From DAIOEK01 sp964648485 (GTDB taxonomy: Bacteria > Chloroflexota > Anaerolineae > Anaerolineales > Anaerolineaceae), in the NCBI GenBank assembly GCA_964648485.1, contig CAZYOF010000019.1, forward strand, positions 1 to 64,000: a DNA stretch of 64,000 nucleotides, given 5' to 3'. The first letter of the stretch is position 1, and every line of letters begins with the position of its first letter. The notes below the pieces were generated by a model. The model was not told the DNA's origin. It was given only the letters and a program-made list of their open reading frames with translations, and made no database searches. The position numbers and the translations under genes were made by a program. This document shows positions 18,856-26,379 of the stretch, piece by piece.

Positions 18856-19196
18856 GCGCGAAAGATGAGAAAGATATAAAAACAAAACAGCCCCAAAAAG
18901 CGCCAAAAGGAACCAGGCTGCCAATACTCTGGGAAACCATCAATACTTTCGGTCAGATAATCGTCACTCTGGTTGGAATAGCTGTGGCAATAATTTCTTA
19001 CTTTCATGGGGCATCCTTTCTCATGAGTGCTGTTCGTGCTGCAGTTTCCATGATGGCGATCGGATTGATCATCTGGTTGGTATATTGGATGGTAGCCAGA
19101 GGGAGTGTTGATATGATGAAAAGTCTCTATGAAGAACGCCAGCTCGAAATCCAAAGGCAGCAGGGTGTAGGGCGCAACATGGATTTTGGTGGATAG
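18852..19196 (+). CDS. Unknown small membrane protein between flhF and fliA
   Basis: I do not recognise this 114-residue protein. It has a Lys-rich N-terminal tail of about 22 residues, two hydrophobic segments (about 33-52 and 58-82), and a charged C-terminal tail with a short helix (MMKSLYEERQLEIQRQQ). The predicted topology is a hairpin with both ends in the cytoplasm. Its ATG overlaps the flhF stop and fliA starts 7 bases downstream, so it is firmly part of the flagellar operon. A link to FlhF membrane recruitment is only a guess. Confidence 0.7.
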   Translation: MSAKDEKDIKTKQPQKAPKGTRLPILWETINTFGQIIVTLVGIAVAIISYFHGASFLMSAVRAAVSMMAIGLIIWLVYWMVARGSVDMMKSLYEERQLEIQRQQGVGRNMDFGG

Positions 19197-19203
19197 GTAA
19201 TTG

Positions 19204-19971
19204 ATGACTGTTATGGCCGGTGAAGCTGATCTTCTAGCCCGATTTGTCTCGACTCATTCGCCTGAACTTCGCGAAGAGCTGGTTCTGCGTTATGTTTCAC
19301 TTGTCCACTTCGTGTTGGGCAGACTTGGAATATCGCAGGATCTGGGCAATGATTATGAAGATATGGTCAACCAGGGGTTAATTGGATTGATCGAAGCAGT
19401 TGACCGCTATGACCCTGCTTACAATACCCAGTTTTCTACCTATGCCACAGTGCGTATTCGGGGAAAGGTGCTTGATTACCTGCGTTCGTTAGATTGGCTC
19501 AGCCGCACTGCACGCCATCGAACCCGCGATATTCGGCAAGCGATCACCATCCTCACCGAGAGAAACCAGCGCACACCATCAGATGCAGAACTGGCTGAAC
19601 ATCTGGGTATGGATATTGAAAAGGTGCAACAGGCTCTGGTGGATTCGAGCAGGGTTTTGGTTTCTTTGGATGCAGTGATCGATGTTGATGATGAAAGTGA
19701 GACATCACTTTATGATACGTTGGCTGATGAGGACCAGGAAGATCCATTCGACCAGGTTGCCAGAAAGGATATGCAAACCAGATTGGTTGAGGCATTAAAA
19801 GAACTGCCCGAGCGAGAACAGCTGGTTTTATCCCTTTATTATTATGAGGACCTTACTTTGAAAGAAATTGGTGAAGTTCTGGGGGTATCCGAATCTCGTG
19901 CCTGCCAGTTGCATGCTCGCGCAGTTCTGAACCTGCAGGCAATTTTAAAAACTGGAGTGACAAATGGGTAA
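19204..19971 (+). CDS. fliA: Flagellar sigma factor FliA (sigma-28)
   Basis: The start is placed at ATG 19204 with AGG about 6 bases upstream; an in-frame TTG at 19201 and ATG at 19213 are alternatives. The roughly 255-residue protein has region 2 (LVLRYVSLVHFVLGRLGI, NQGLIGLIEAVDRYDPAYNTQFSTYA in part, RIRGKVLDYLRSLDWLSR), region 3, and region 4 with helix-turn-helix EIGEVLGVSESRACQLHARA. It should direct late flagellar genes and be held by FlgM, encoded 2 kb downstream. Confidence 0.96.
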   Translation: MTVMAGEADLLARFVSTHSPELREELVLRYVSLVHFVLGRLGISQDLGNDYEDMVNQGLIGLIEAVDRYDPAYNTQFSTYATVRIRGKVLDYLRSLDWLSRTARHRTRDIRQAITILTERNQRTPSDAELAEHLGMDIEKVQQALVDSSRVLVSLDAVIDVDDESETSLYDTLADEDQEDPFDQVARKDMQTRLVEALKELPEREQLVLSLYYYEDLTLKEIGEVLGVSESRACQLHARAVLNLQAILKTGVTNG

Positions 19972-20356
19972 TACTATCATTCCCGGGATGTTGACGGATA
20001 CATTAAGTCTTGTTCAACTCGCGCGTGAAACAGCAATGGCGCAAGGAAAAAATGTCCAGGCGCAAAAGCTCACACCTGTGGTTGATGATCTAAAATCACT
20101 TTTGAAAACCTCGCAGGAAAATCTGGCACCAGTTCAGCCTGGTGGAATGATGGTTCAATCAGATTTCAAAACACTGCTTCAGGCAGCTAACAATCATTCG
20201 GCTGCACAGCGCGTGATGCCATCTCAAAACATTATGGAACGGAATCAAATGGTGGTAGCTATGGCAGCCGGTAATATGCAGGATATTGATATTGCCCGCC
20301 AAATGGGAATGACACGTGAAGAGGTAAGGCTCATCCTGAGTGTTCAGGGGAAATAG
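19964..20356 (+). CDS. Unknown protein between fliA and the rod genes, possible C-terminal helix-turn-helix
   Basis: The 130-residue protein is not recognised. The start ATG 19964 overlaps the fliA end by 8 bases, so expression is coupled. The middle is polar and probably disordered. The last 30 residues (MQDIDIARQMGMTREEVRLIL) look like a helix-turn-helix of the MarR/sigma-4 style or a DUF6115-like tail. There is no signal peptide or membrane segment. A regulatory or export-substrate role is possible, and its conservation in other flagellar operons would decide. Confidence 0.65.
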   Translation: MGNTIIPGMLTDTLSLVQLARETAMAQGKNVQAQKLTPVVDDLKSLLKTSQENLAPVQPGGMMVQSDFKTLLQAANNHSAAQRVMPSQNIMERNQMVVAMAAGNMQDIDIARQMGMTREEVRLILSVQGK

Positions 20357-20365
20357 GAGGTAGGT

Positions 20366-21124
20366 ATGATTAAAGGATTATATGCAGCTGCAACAGCAAT
20401 GCTGGCGAACATCACCAGGCAACAAGCTATTGCTCATGATGTTGCCAACCTGGATACTCCTGGTTTCAAACAGGTATTGACTGCAATGGATGATTTTGTC
20501 ACAACCCAGGTAAATCAGGTGAACCCTAACGATCCAGCTCGTAGAGTAAATGTTTTAGGCCGATTGGGGTTGGGCGTGGAAGGTGTGACGAATATGAACG
20601 ATTTCAGTCAGGGCGGTTTAAAAGACACAGGTTACGAACTGGATGTAGCTCTGGATGGTCCTGGTTTCTTCCGTGTCCGAACGGCTGCAGGCGAGCGTTA
20701 TACGCGTGATGGCCGTTTCCTTAAGGATGCACAGGGAAACCTTGTGACCACCAATGGATTCAATGTGTTGAATGCCGGAGGAGCACCTATAAAACTCGGT
20801 GATGGAAAAATAAATATCGCCCAGGATGGCACAATCACTGTGGATGGTGATGCAGCGGGGCAACTGGGGATTGTGAGCTTTTTAACACCCGAGACCCAAT
20901 TAGTAAGAGATGGCGAAAATACATTCAGCGCTACGGGTGCTCCTAATGGAACAGAAAAGGGAATTGTTGCTCAGGGGTTTTTAGAAATGTCCAATGCTAA
21001 CCCGACTCGCATTATGACCCAATTGGTTGAAGTAACCAGGTCATATGAAGCTGCTCAACAAATGGTATCAAATCAGGATGAGCTGCTCGGAAAAACAATT
21101 GCTACCCTGGGAAGAATTGGATAG
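20366..21124 (+). CDS. flgF: Flagellar rod protein, FlgF/FlgG family (first copy)
   Basis: The 252-residue axial protein has an N-terminal rod domain (MIKGLYAAATAMLANITRQQ, HDVANLDTPGFKQ), the central FlgF/G segment (LDVALDGPGFFRVRTAAG) and a C-terminal coiled helix (RIMTQLVEVTRSYEAAQQMV). It builds the rod. AGGAGG is about 7 bases upstream. FlgF versus FlgG cannot be separated safely; symbols here follow gene order (Bacillus flhO-flhP arrangement). Confidence 0.85.
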   Translation: MIKGLYAAATAMLANITRQQAIAHDVANLDTPGFKQVLTAMDDFVTTQVNQVNPNDPARRVNVLGRLGLGVEGVTNMNDFSQGGLKDTGYELDVALDGPGFFRVRTAAGERYTRDGRFLKDAQGNLVTTNGFNVLNAGGAPIKLGDGKINIAQDGTITVDGDAAGQLGIVSFLTPETQLVRDGENTFSATGAPNGTEKGIVAQGFLEMSNANPTRIMTQLVEVTRSYEAAQQMVSNQDELLGKTIATLGRIG

Positions 21125-21136
21125 GAGAGGTTACTA

Positions 21137-21877
21137 ATGTCAACGTCACTTTTTCATATTTTGAATATCTCGCGAATGGATATGTTGTCCAGGATGACAG
21201 CCCTGGATACGGTAGCAAATAATGTATCTAACATCAACACTATGGGATACCGGGGAAGCCGCTCAAATTTCCAGGAGATGCTCGATCAAGCTAAGCTGGA
21301 AGGTGTTCATCTTACATCCACACAGCTCAATACTACACAGGGGTCAGTTGTTCAGACTGGCAATCAATTAGATGTTGCTATTGAAGGTGATGGATTCTTT
21401 CAGATTAATATTGGCGCCGGAAAGACTGGTTATACCCGTGATGGTCAGTTTATGATCGATTCGCAGGGAAGGTTGGTAACGGCATCCGGCAACCCTCTGA
21501 TATGGACGGGAACCATTCCTGCTGATGCTGAAGAAATTGCTTTTCAACCCGATGGGTTGGTTAGAGTGCGCGTAGGTGATGATTGGGTGGAAGCCGGGAC
21601 AATCAACCTTGCCCGATTCTCAAATCCAAGTGCTCTACAATTGAATGGCAATAATATTCTGGTCGAAACTGTAGCCTCTGGAACTGCTCAAACTGGACGA
21701 CCGGGAAGTCCTTTATTTGGAAGGTTGTTGGGTCAGACAGCTGAAAGATCAAATGTAAATATGGCTGATGAGATGACTAATATGATTGTTATTCAGCGCA
21801 ATTTTCAGATGAGCACAAGGATCTTTCAAGCTACAGATACAATGATCAGTCAGGCGATTCATGTACGCAAGGGTTAA
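21137..21877 (+). CDS. flgG: Flagellar rod protein, FlgF/FlgG family (second copy)
   Basis: The 246-residue protein is a paralogue of the preceding gene, with TVANNVSNINTMGYRGSRSN, LDVAIEGDGFFQIN, YTRDGQFMIDSQGRLVT and C-terminal SNVNMADEMTNMIVIQRNFQ. The C-terminus resembles distal rod and hook proteins. AGGAGAGG precedes the start. The assignment as FlgG rather than FlgF is tentative. Confidence 0.85.
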   Translation: MSTSLFHILNISRMDMLSRMTALDTVANNVSNINTMGYRGSRSNFQEMLDQAKLEGVHLTSTQLNTTQGSVVQTGNQLDVAIEGDGFFQINIGAGKTGYTRDGQFMIDSQGRLVTASGNPLIWTGTIPADAEEIAFQPDGLVRVRVGDDWVEAGTINLARFSNPSALQLNGNNILVETVASGTAQTGRPGSPLFGRLLGQTAERSNVNMADEMTNMIVIQRNFQMSTRIFQATDTMISQAIHVRKG

Positions 21878-21929
21878 GTATTTGTGTGGATTGTCGATAA
21901 TAAAGGTACAGGCTAAAACAAGCTCTGCC

Positions 21930-21949
21930 CGATATTGTACGGAGGTATA
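21930..21949 (+). promoter_or_regulatory. Hairpin with GGAG loop over the flgM Shine-Dalgarno (possible CsrA site)
   Basis: TGTAC (21936-21940) can pair with GTATA (21945-21949), leaving GGAG in the loop; one pair is G-U. GGA in a hairpin loop over a ribosome-binding site is the CsrA target pattern. The stem is short, so it may be chance. Confidence 0.3.
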
Positions 21950-21955
21950 CCGCTT

Positions 21956-22255
21956 ATGAAAATCGACAACAATCATCTAAATCCACTGAATGCTCAGAAA
22001 GCTGAGAACCTTCAGCAGGTTGAGAAGCAGCAGCGAATGGTTGAGAACACTCAACAATCGCCGCAGCGTGACCGGTTGGAATTATCAGAAAAAGCCAGGC
22101 TTTTATCGAAAGCCCGCATGGAACTGGATGAAACCCAGGATGTCAACCAGACGAAAGTTGAGATGCTGAAAGAAGCAATTAATCAGGGTACATATCAGAT
22201 TCCGTATGCCGAGGTGGCGAAAAAGATCCTAGGAAATATTGATATCAAAGGATAA
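21956..22255 (+). CDS. flgM: Anti-sigma-28 factor FlgM
   Basis: The start is ATG 21956 (MKIDNNHLNPLN), 9 bases after GGAGGT; a TTG at 21935 would place the Shine-Dalgarno sequence inside the gene. The 99-residue protein has a disordered N-terminal half and the conserved C-terminal sigma-binding segment (DRLELSEKARLLSKAR, KVEMLKEAINQGTYQIPYAEVAKKIL in part). It binds FliA and is exported once the hook is complete. It heads flgM-flgN-flgK-flgL-csrA. Confidence 0.93.
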   Translation: MKIDNNHLNPLNAQKAENLQQVEKQQRMVENTQQSPQRDRLELSEKARLLSKARMELDETQDVNQTKVEMLKEAINQGTYQIPYAEVAKKILGNIDIKG

Positions 22256-22267
22256 GGATGTACTTTA

Positions 22268-22789
22268 ATGAATGAAAACACCCAAATTCGCTCTTTGCTG
22301 ACCGTATTGGAAGATTATCTGGTTCAGGAATTTCGCCTGCTGCAGAGTCTGATTGTGATCACAAACGAAGAGCGCAAATTCCTTCCTGGTGGCGATGCAG
22401 ATGAATTAATGTCACTTGTAGAAAGAAAAGAAAACATTCTGGATCAAATGTCTCTTCTTGAAGAGAAGAGGCGTACAGTTATTGAATCACTGGGCCGGGA
22501 ATTGGGTGTTACCCCAGGCACATCTTCTTTGGGTGAAATTCTTCCATGGATTGAACCCGCAACAGCCGGACGGTTACAGCGGTTGAGTGATGGAATTGCG
22601 ATGCTTGTCGGGCAGGCACGCGACCTTAATTACGGCAATCGCGCATTGGCAGTAACAGCCATAGATTGGCTTGAAGCTACCAGAGCGTTTATCTTTGGGT
22701 TCTACCAGAACCAGGTTACTTACTCTCCACCTGGTCCAAATCCCTCCACCGAGCAACTGCCGGCGTGGGGTGTAGAACACAAAGCCTGA
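22268..22789 (+). CDS. flgN: FlgN-like hook-junction chaperone
   Basis: The 173-residue mostly helical protein has the FlgN pattern LLTVLEDYLVQEFRLLQSLI, ERKFLPGGDADELMSLVERK and LNYGNRALAVTAIDWLE. FlgN chaperones FlgK and FlgL, the products of the next two genes. The preceding flgM stop is 13 bases away. Confidence 0.85.
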   Translation: MNENTQIRSLLTVLEDYLVQEFRLLQSLIVITNEERKFLPGGDADELMSLVERKENILDQMSLLEEKRRTVIESLGRELGVTPGTSSLGEILPWIEPATAGRLQRLSDGIAMLVGQARDLNYGNRALAVTAIDWLEATRAFIFGFYQNQVTYSPPGPNPSTEQLPAWGVEHKA

Positions 22790-22809
22790 ATTATTCAAGC
22801 AGGTGTTAT

Positions 22810-24549
22810 ATGCCGAATTTATTCGCAGGAGTTAGTTTAGCCTTACAGTCAATACTCAGTCATCAGGCATCGGTGCAGGTGATTGAGCATAATGTAGCCA
22901 ATGTAAACACACCTGGCTATAAACGCCAGGAAGCGGTGTTAAAATCCGGTCCGGCTGTTTCTTCTCCGGGTGCTTCCTATAATGTAGGTGTAGGTCAAAT
23001 GGGAACCGGTGTTGTGGTAGATAAAATCCGCCGGTTCAGTACTGATTTCTATGATATGCGTTACCGCTCAGAAATTCAGTCTGCCGCACAATACAGTCTG
23101 GAAGCATCGATTTTAGCTCAGATTGAAGCTGAGTTTTCTGAAACTTCGACCAACGGTTTACTTAATAAATTAGATGAATTCTGGGCAGGTTGGCAGGAAT
23201 TGAGTGCAGATCCAAGTAATCCTGCATTGAAAGCAGAATTGGTGGATGTTGCAAATACGCTTACGCAATCTATTAAGTATCGGGCGCTAAACATCCGAAC
23301 CGTCCAGGCAGATCAAAATCTACAAATATCCCAACGAGTCGATAGCATAAATGAATTAGCCGAACAGGTAGCCAGGCTAAATGGGGAAATTATGCGGGTT
23401 GTCTCAATTGGCGAACAACCCAATGACCTTATGGATCAAAGAGATGTCATACTGGATGAACTGGCGAAGTTAACTGGTGCGACATCATCTTTACAGCCTG
23501 AGGGCGATGTCATTGTTTCTATCAATGGGCATGTATTGGTACAGGGTGTTACGCCATTTAAACTACAGGCTTATGCAGACCCGTTAAATGCAAACTTATC
23601 TGCTGTTCGCTGGAGTGATGGGCATAGCTTTAATCCTTCTTCTGGCGAATTAGCAGGATTGTTTCGCGCCAGAGATGGCGTGTTGGGCGATCAGATGCAA
23701 GCATTAAATGATCTTGCTGCAACGATCATAACCCGGGTTAATGAATTACATCTTAGTGGTTATGCTCCTGGAAAAACAGATACACTCGTAAGTAACTATA
23801 CCGTTCAATCTATACAAGCGGGTGTAGTTGCTGTCGGACAGACTGAATTAACCACTGGAAGTTATTTTGTCGAGACACGATTGGATGCAGGCAACTGGCA
23901 GTTTAGAGTTGTAGATTCCACGGGCAACCCGGTAAGTGTTCAGCTTTCTGATCTCAGTGGTTATAGCAGTGATTGGCAGGATATCCCAACGGCGGGAGGA
24001 TTACCTGTTAGCTACGATACAGGTCGTGGAATAACCATGCAATTTGGTGGAGATGAAAGCCTGTATACCGAAAATGCATATACAACCGGCGCGGCATCTG
24101 TTCAATTTTATGAGCAGCAGGAGTTCTTTACCGGGACCGATGCATTAACCATTGCGATGAACTCGATTCTCTTAGCGAACCCTAATCTACTGGCAACGGC
24201 AACTGCTCCTAACCAGCCGGGAAATGGTGATCTGGCTCGTAGTATTGCCAATGTTCGAACAGAGAACCTGATGAGTGGTGGTTTGAGCACTATTAATCAG
24301 TTTTATACAGCACAAACCGCCAGATTTGGGGTAGAAATTCGACGGGCAAAAACAAATGCTGCTGATCGACAGACCGTAGCGAACGTAATAGATCAACAGC
24401 GTCAATCCATTTCTGGTGTTAATTTGAATGAAGAAGCTGCGAATCTCATCAAAGCTCAAAAGGCATTTGAAGCATCTGCCCGGTTAATGACAGTAATCGA
24501 TGAAATGTTGAACACCATAATTAATGGTATGGGAATTGTGGGTAGATAA
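22810..24549 (+). CDS. flgK: Hook-filament junction protein FlgK (HAP1)
   Basis: The start is ATG 22810 (MPNLFAGVSLALQSILSHQA) with AGCAGGTG upstream; an in-frame ATG at 22765 would overlap flgN and add 15 unrelated residues. The 579-residue protein has N-terminal ANVNTPGYKRQEAV and C-terminal SGVNLNEEAANLIKAQKAFEA, both standard for FlgK. Residues about 343-437 hold a beta-rich module (GQTELTTGSYFVETR, QFRVVD, DTGRGITMQF, GAASVQFYEQ) closely matched in FliD of this window. It joins hook and filament. Confidence 0.95.
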   Translation: MPNLFAGVSLALQSILSHQASVQVIEHNVANVNTPGYKRQEAVLKSGPAVSSPGASYNVGVGQMGTGVVVDKIRRFSTDFYDMRYRSEIQSAAQYSLEASILAQIEAEFSETSTNGLLNKLDEFWAGWQELSADPSNPALKAELVDVANTLTQSIKYRALNIRTVQADQNLQISQRVDSINELAEQVARLNGEIMRVVSIGEQPNDLMDQRDVILDELAKLTGATSSLQPEGDVIVSINGHVLVQGVTPFKLQAYADPLNANLSAVRWSDGHSFNPSSGELAGLFRARDGVLGDQMQALNDLAATIITRVNELHLSGYAPGKTDTLVSNYTVQSIQAGVVAVGQTELTTGSYFVETRLDAGNWQFRVVDSTGNPVSVQLSDLSGYSSDWQDIPTAGGLPVSYDTGRGITMQFGGDESLYTENAYTTGAASVQFYEQQEFFTGTDALTIAMNSILLANPNLLATATAPNQPGNGDLARSIANVRTENLMSGGLSTINQFYTAQTARFGVEIRRAKTNAADRQTVANVIDQQRQSISGVNLNEEAANLIKAQKAFEASARLMTVIDEMLNTIINGMGIVGR

Positions 24550-24563
24550 AAAGGAGGCTAAAA

Positions 24564-25454
24564 ATGCGAGTTTCTGATCGAATGGTAACGAATCAAATGA
24601 TCCAATATATGAATGACAATAAAGCAAAATTGGATCAATTATCCAATCAGGTTGCCTCCGGAAAAATTTATCAAAATGTTTCGGATAACCCGGCACAAAT
24701 GTCGGCAGCTTTAACGATTAAGTCAACACTCAGAACAGGACAGGCATATCTGGAAAATGCCAATCGAATTGATGGTTGGATGAAAACTACAGACCAGGCT
24801 TTTGAGCAAATGTCTTCCCTGATTATCAGAGCGCTGAATTTGGTTCAAAAGGGTTTATCAGATACGCTTGGAGCAGATGAAAGGGCAACTGCACTAGCTC
24901 CAGAAATGGGTGGAATATTAGATGAAGCTGTCGATATGGCAAATTCCACTTATCTGGATCAATATATATTTGCCGGATTTCAGGTAAATACGGAACCGTT
25001 TGCCATTGGTACAGCAGATCCGAACCAAGTCCTTTATCGGGGTGATACTGGTTTAATGCAGCATGATATTGGAACGGGGCAATCGGTCACCACTAACATA
25101 AATAGTTCAACATCCCTTCAACAGATGTTTAATGCTATCATCCGCGCACGTAACGCTCTTCAAACTGATAATCGGGCAGAATTAGAAGCATCACTCTCGG
25201 ATCTTAATAATGCCCAGAATTCCATTGGAGATCTTCGTGCTACGAATGGCGCACGCATGCGCCAGGTGGATAACGCCATAACCTATCTGGAGAAATCAAA
25301 TCTAACTTTGAAAAGCTTGCTTTCTGAGAAAGAAGATGTTAATATGGCTGAAGCTATTGCGAACCTGACCAACCAGGAGACCACATATCGTGCGGTTCTT
25401 GAAGTCGGTCAGCGGGCAATTTCTTCATTGAACCTGTTTGACTTACTTCGCTAA
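24564..25454 (+). CDS. flgL: Hook-filament junction protein FlgL (HAP3)
   Basis: The 296-residue protein begins MRVSDRMVTNQMIQYMNDNK and ends with ATYRAVLEVGQRAISSLNLFDLLR-type flagellin-like helices. NVSDNPAQMSAALTIKSTL matches the flagellin D0/D1 signature. It is the second junction protein, between FlgK and filament. AAGGAGG lies 8 bases before the start. It is followed by csrA after 16 bases with no fliW between them. Confidence 0.94.
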   Translation: MRVSDRMVTNQMIQYMNDNKAKLDQLSNQVASGKIYQNVSDNPAQMSAALTIKSTLRTGQAYLENANRIDGWMKTTDQAFEQMSSLIIRALNLVQKGLSDTLGADERATALAPEMGGILDEAVDMANSTYLDQYIFAGFQVNTEPFAIGTADPNQVLYRGDTGLMQHDIGTGQSVTTNINSSTSLQQMFNAIIRARNALQTDNRAELEASLSDLNNAQNSIGDLRATNGARMRQVDNAITYLEKSNLTLKSLLSEKEDVNMAEAIANLTNQETTYRAVLEVGQRAISSLNLFDLLR

Positions 25455-25470
25455 ACTCAGAGAGTGACGA

Positions 25471-25773
25471 ATGCTTGTATTAACAAGGCGCGTGGATGAA
25501 AGCCTGAACATAGGTGATTCCATAGAGGTGACGGTTCTTGCCATTGAAGGTGATAAAGTAAAAATTGGCATTAAAGCACCTCGCGAGATAACTATATTAC
25601 GCAAAGAAATATTCCAGGCTGTCCAGGAACAAAATAAGCTGGAGCATTTTCTTGCAACCAGCCCTGAACCGGATTCATTTAAAGAATTACGAGAATTACT
25701 TGCAACAAATTCTGAAGATTCTGCCGGCAACGAGATCAGTCATTCAAATGACGTAGATAAGCCTGCTCAGTAA
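25471..25773 (+). CDS. csrA: Carbon storage regulator CsrA with a C-terminal extension
   Basis: The 100-residue protein has residues 1-60 as classical CsrA: MLVLTRRVDESLNIGD, VTVLAIEGDKVKIGIKAPRE and ITILRKEIF, with the conserved RNA-binding Arg in APRE. A 35-40 residue acidic tail follows; typical CsrA is 60-75 residues. CsrA binds GGA loops in mRNA leaders and in Gram-positive bacteria represses flagellin translation. The last 38 bases overlap pilZ on the other strand. The CsrA antagonist gene fliW is not found in the window. Confidence 0.95.
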   Translation: MLVLTRRVDESLNIGDSIEVTVLAIEGDKVKIGIKAPREITILRKEIFQAVQEQNKLEHFLATSPEPDSFKELRELLATNSEDSAGNEISHSNDVDKPAQ

Positions 25774-26071
25774 TAATCTTTTTATACGGAATTCCCCTAA
25801 TTGTAATCATCATGGCTGCTTCGGCATCAGCAACTCGGATAATGCGACCGATAATATTAAATGGATCATCATCATGTAAGGTTACCACTGCTTGGAAAAT
25901 ATCACCGGGCAGTTTGCTTTGATCAGGATTGAGAAATCGGATTCCAATTTCGCAGATATCTAAAATATCAAACCATGTTCCTCTAATCGTAATTTTTGGT
26001 CGATGACCTTCGGGATAAACAATTCTAAAATAAGCGCGACGATCTTTATTTATGGGTGCTTTTTGATCCAT
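25736..26071 (-). CDS. PilZ-domain protein (probable c-di-GMP receptor)
   Basis: The 111-residue protein is one PilZ domain. The first c-di-GMP motif RxxxR is R12-AYF-R16. The second, usually [D/N]xSxxG, is D38-I-C40-E-I-G43 with Cys replacing Ser, so binding should be tested. It is likely a cytoplasmic effector that couples c-di-GMP to motility, similar in size to stand-alone PilZ proteins rather than two-domain YcgR. It is the last gene of the leftward flagellar operon and converges on csrA. Confidence 0.85.
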   Translation of the reverse strand: MDQKAPINKDRRAYFRIVYPEGHRPKITIRGTWFDILDICEIGIRFLNPDQSKLPGDIFQAVVTLHDDDPFNIIGRIIRVADAEAAMMITIRGIPYKKIITEQAYLRHLND

Positions 26072-26080
26072 TCGTTTATC

Positions 26081-26377
26081 CTATGTTGATTTTATATGAT
26101 CTCTTACTCTTTGAATATAAGCAAAAATTTGTGCGATTACAAGGTATAGCTCTGGTGGAATAGCCTGATTAATATTTATTTTTGCCAGCGTTTCAGCTAA
26201 TAAGGCGTCTTCGTGAATGGGTATTTGATTTTCCCTGGCAATAGCCATAATTTGTTCTGCTATTTTACCATGCCCGGATGCGAGTACAACAGGTGCCGAA
26301 TCGGTTTCAGGGTTGTAGCCAATTGCTGTGGCTGTCTGTCTGCTTCTTTTTTGCTGATCAGGAGGATACTCTGTCAC
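26081..26377 (-). CDS. FlhB C-terminal-domain homologue (FlhX/YlqH type)
   Basis: The 98-residue protein matches only the cytoplasmic domain of FlhB after its cleavage site: APVVLASGHGKIAEQIMAIA, RENQIPIHEDALLAETLAKI, INQAIPPELYLVIAQIFAYI. It has no membrane region and no NPTH motif. Such proteins can partly replace the FlhB C-terminal fragment in substrate switching. It follows the second fliK-like gene by 2 bases, the same pairing as ylqG-ylqH in Bacillus. Confidence 0.88.
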   Translation of the reverse strand: MTEYPPDQQKRSRQTATAIGYNPETDSAPVVLASGHGKIAEQIMAIARENQIPIHEDALLAETLAKININQAIPPELYLVIAQIFAYIQRVRDHIKST

Positions 26378-26379
26378 CT

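Noticed and set aside
21928..21935. CCCGATAT upstream of flgM as a sigma-28 -10 element
   Set aside because: No TAAA-like -35 lies 15 bases upstream; the nearest TAAA is about 10 bases away, too close.
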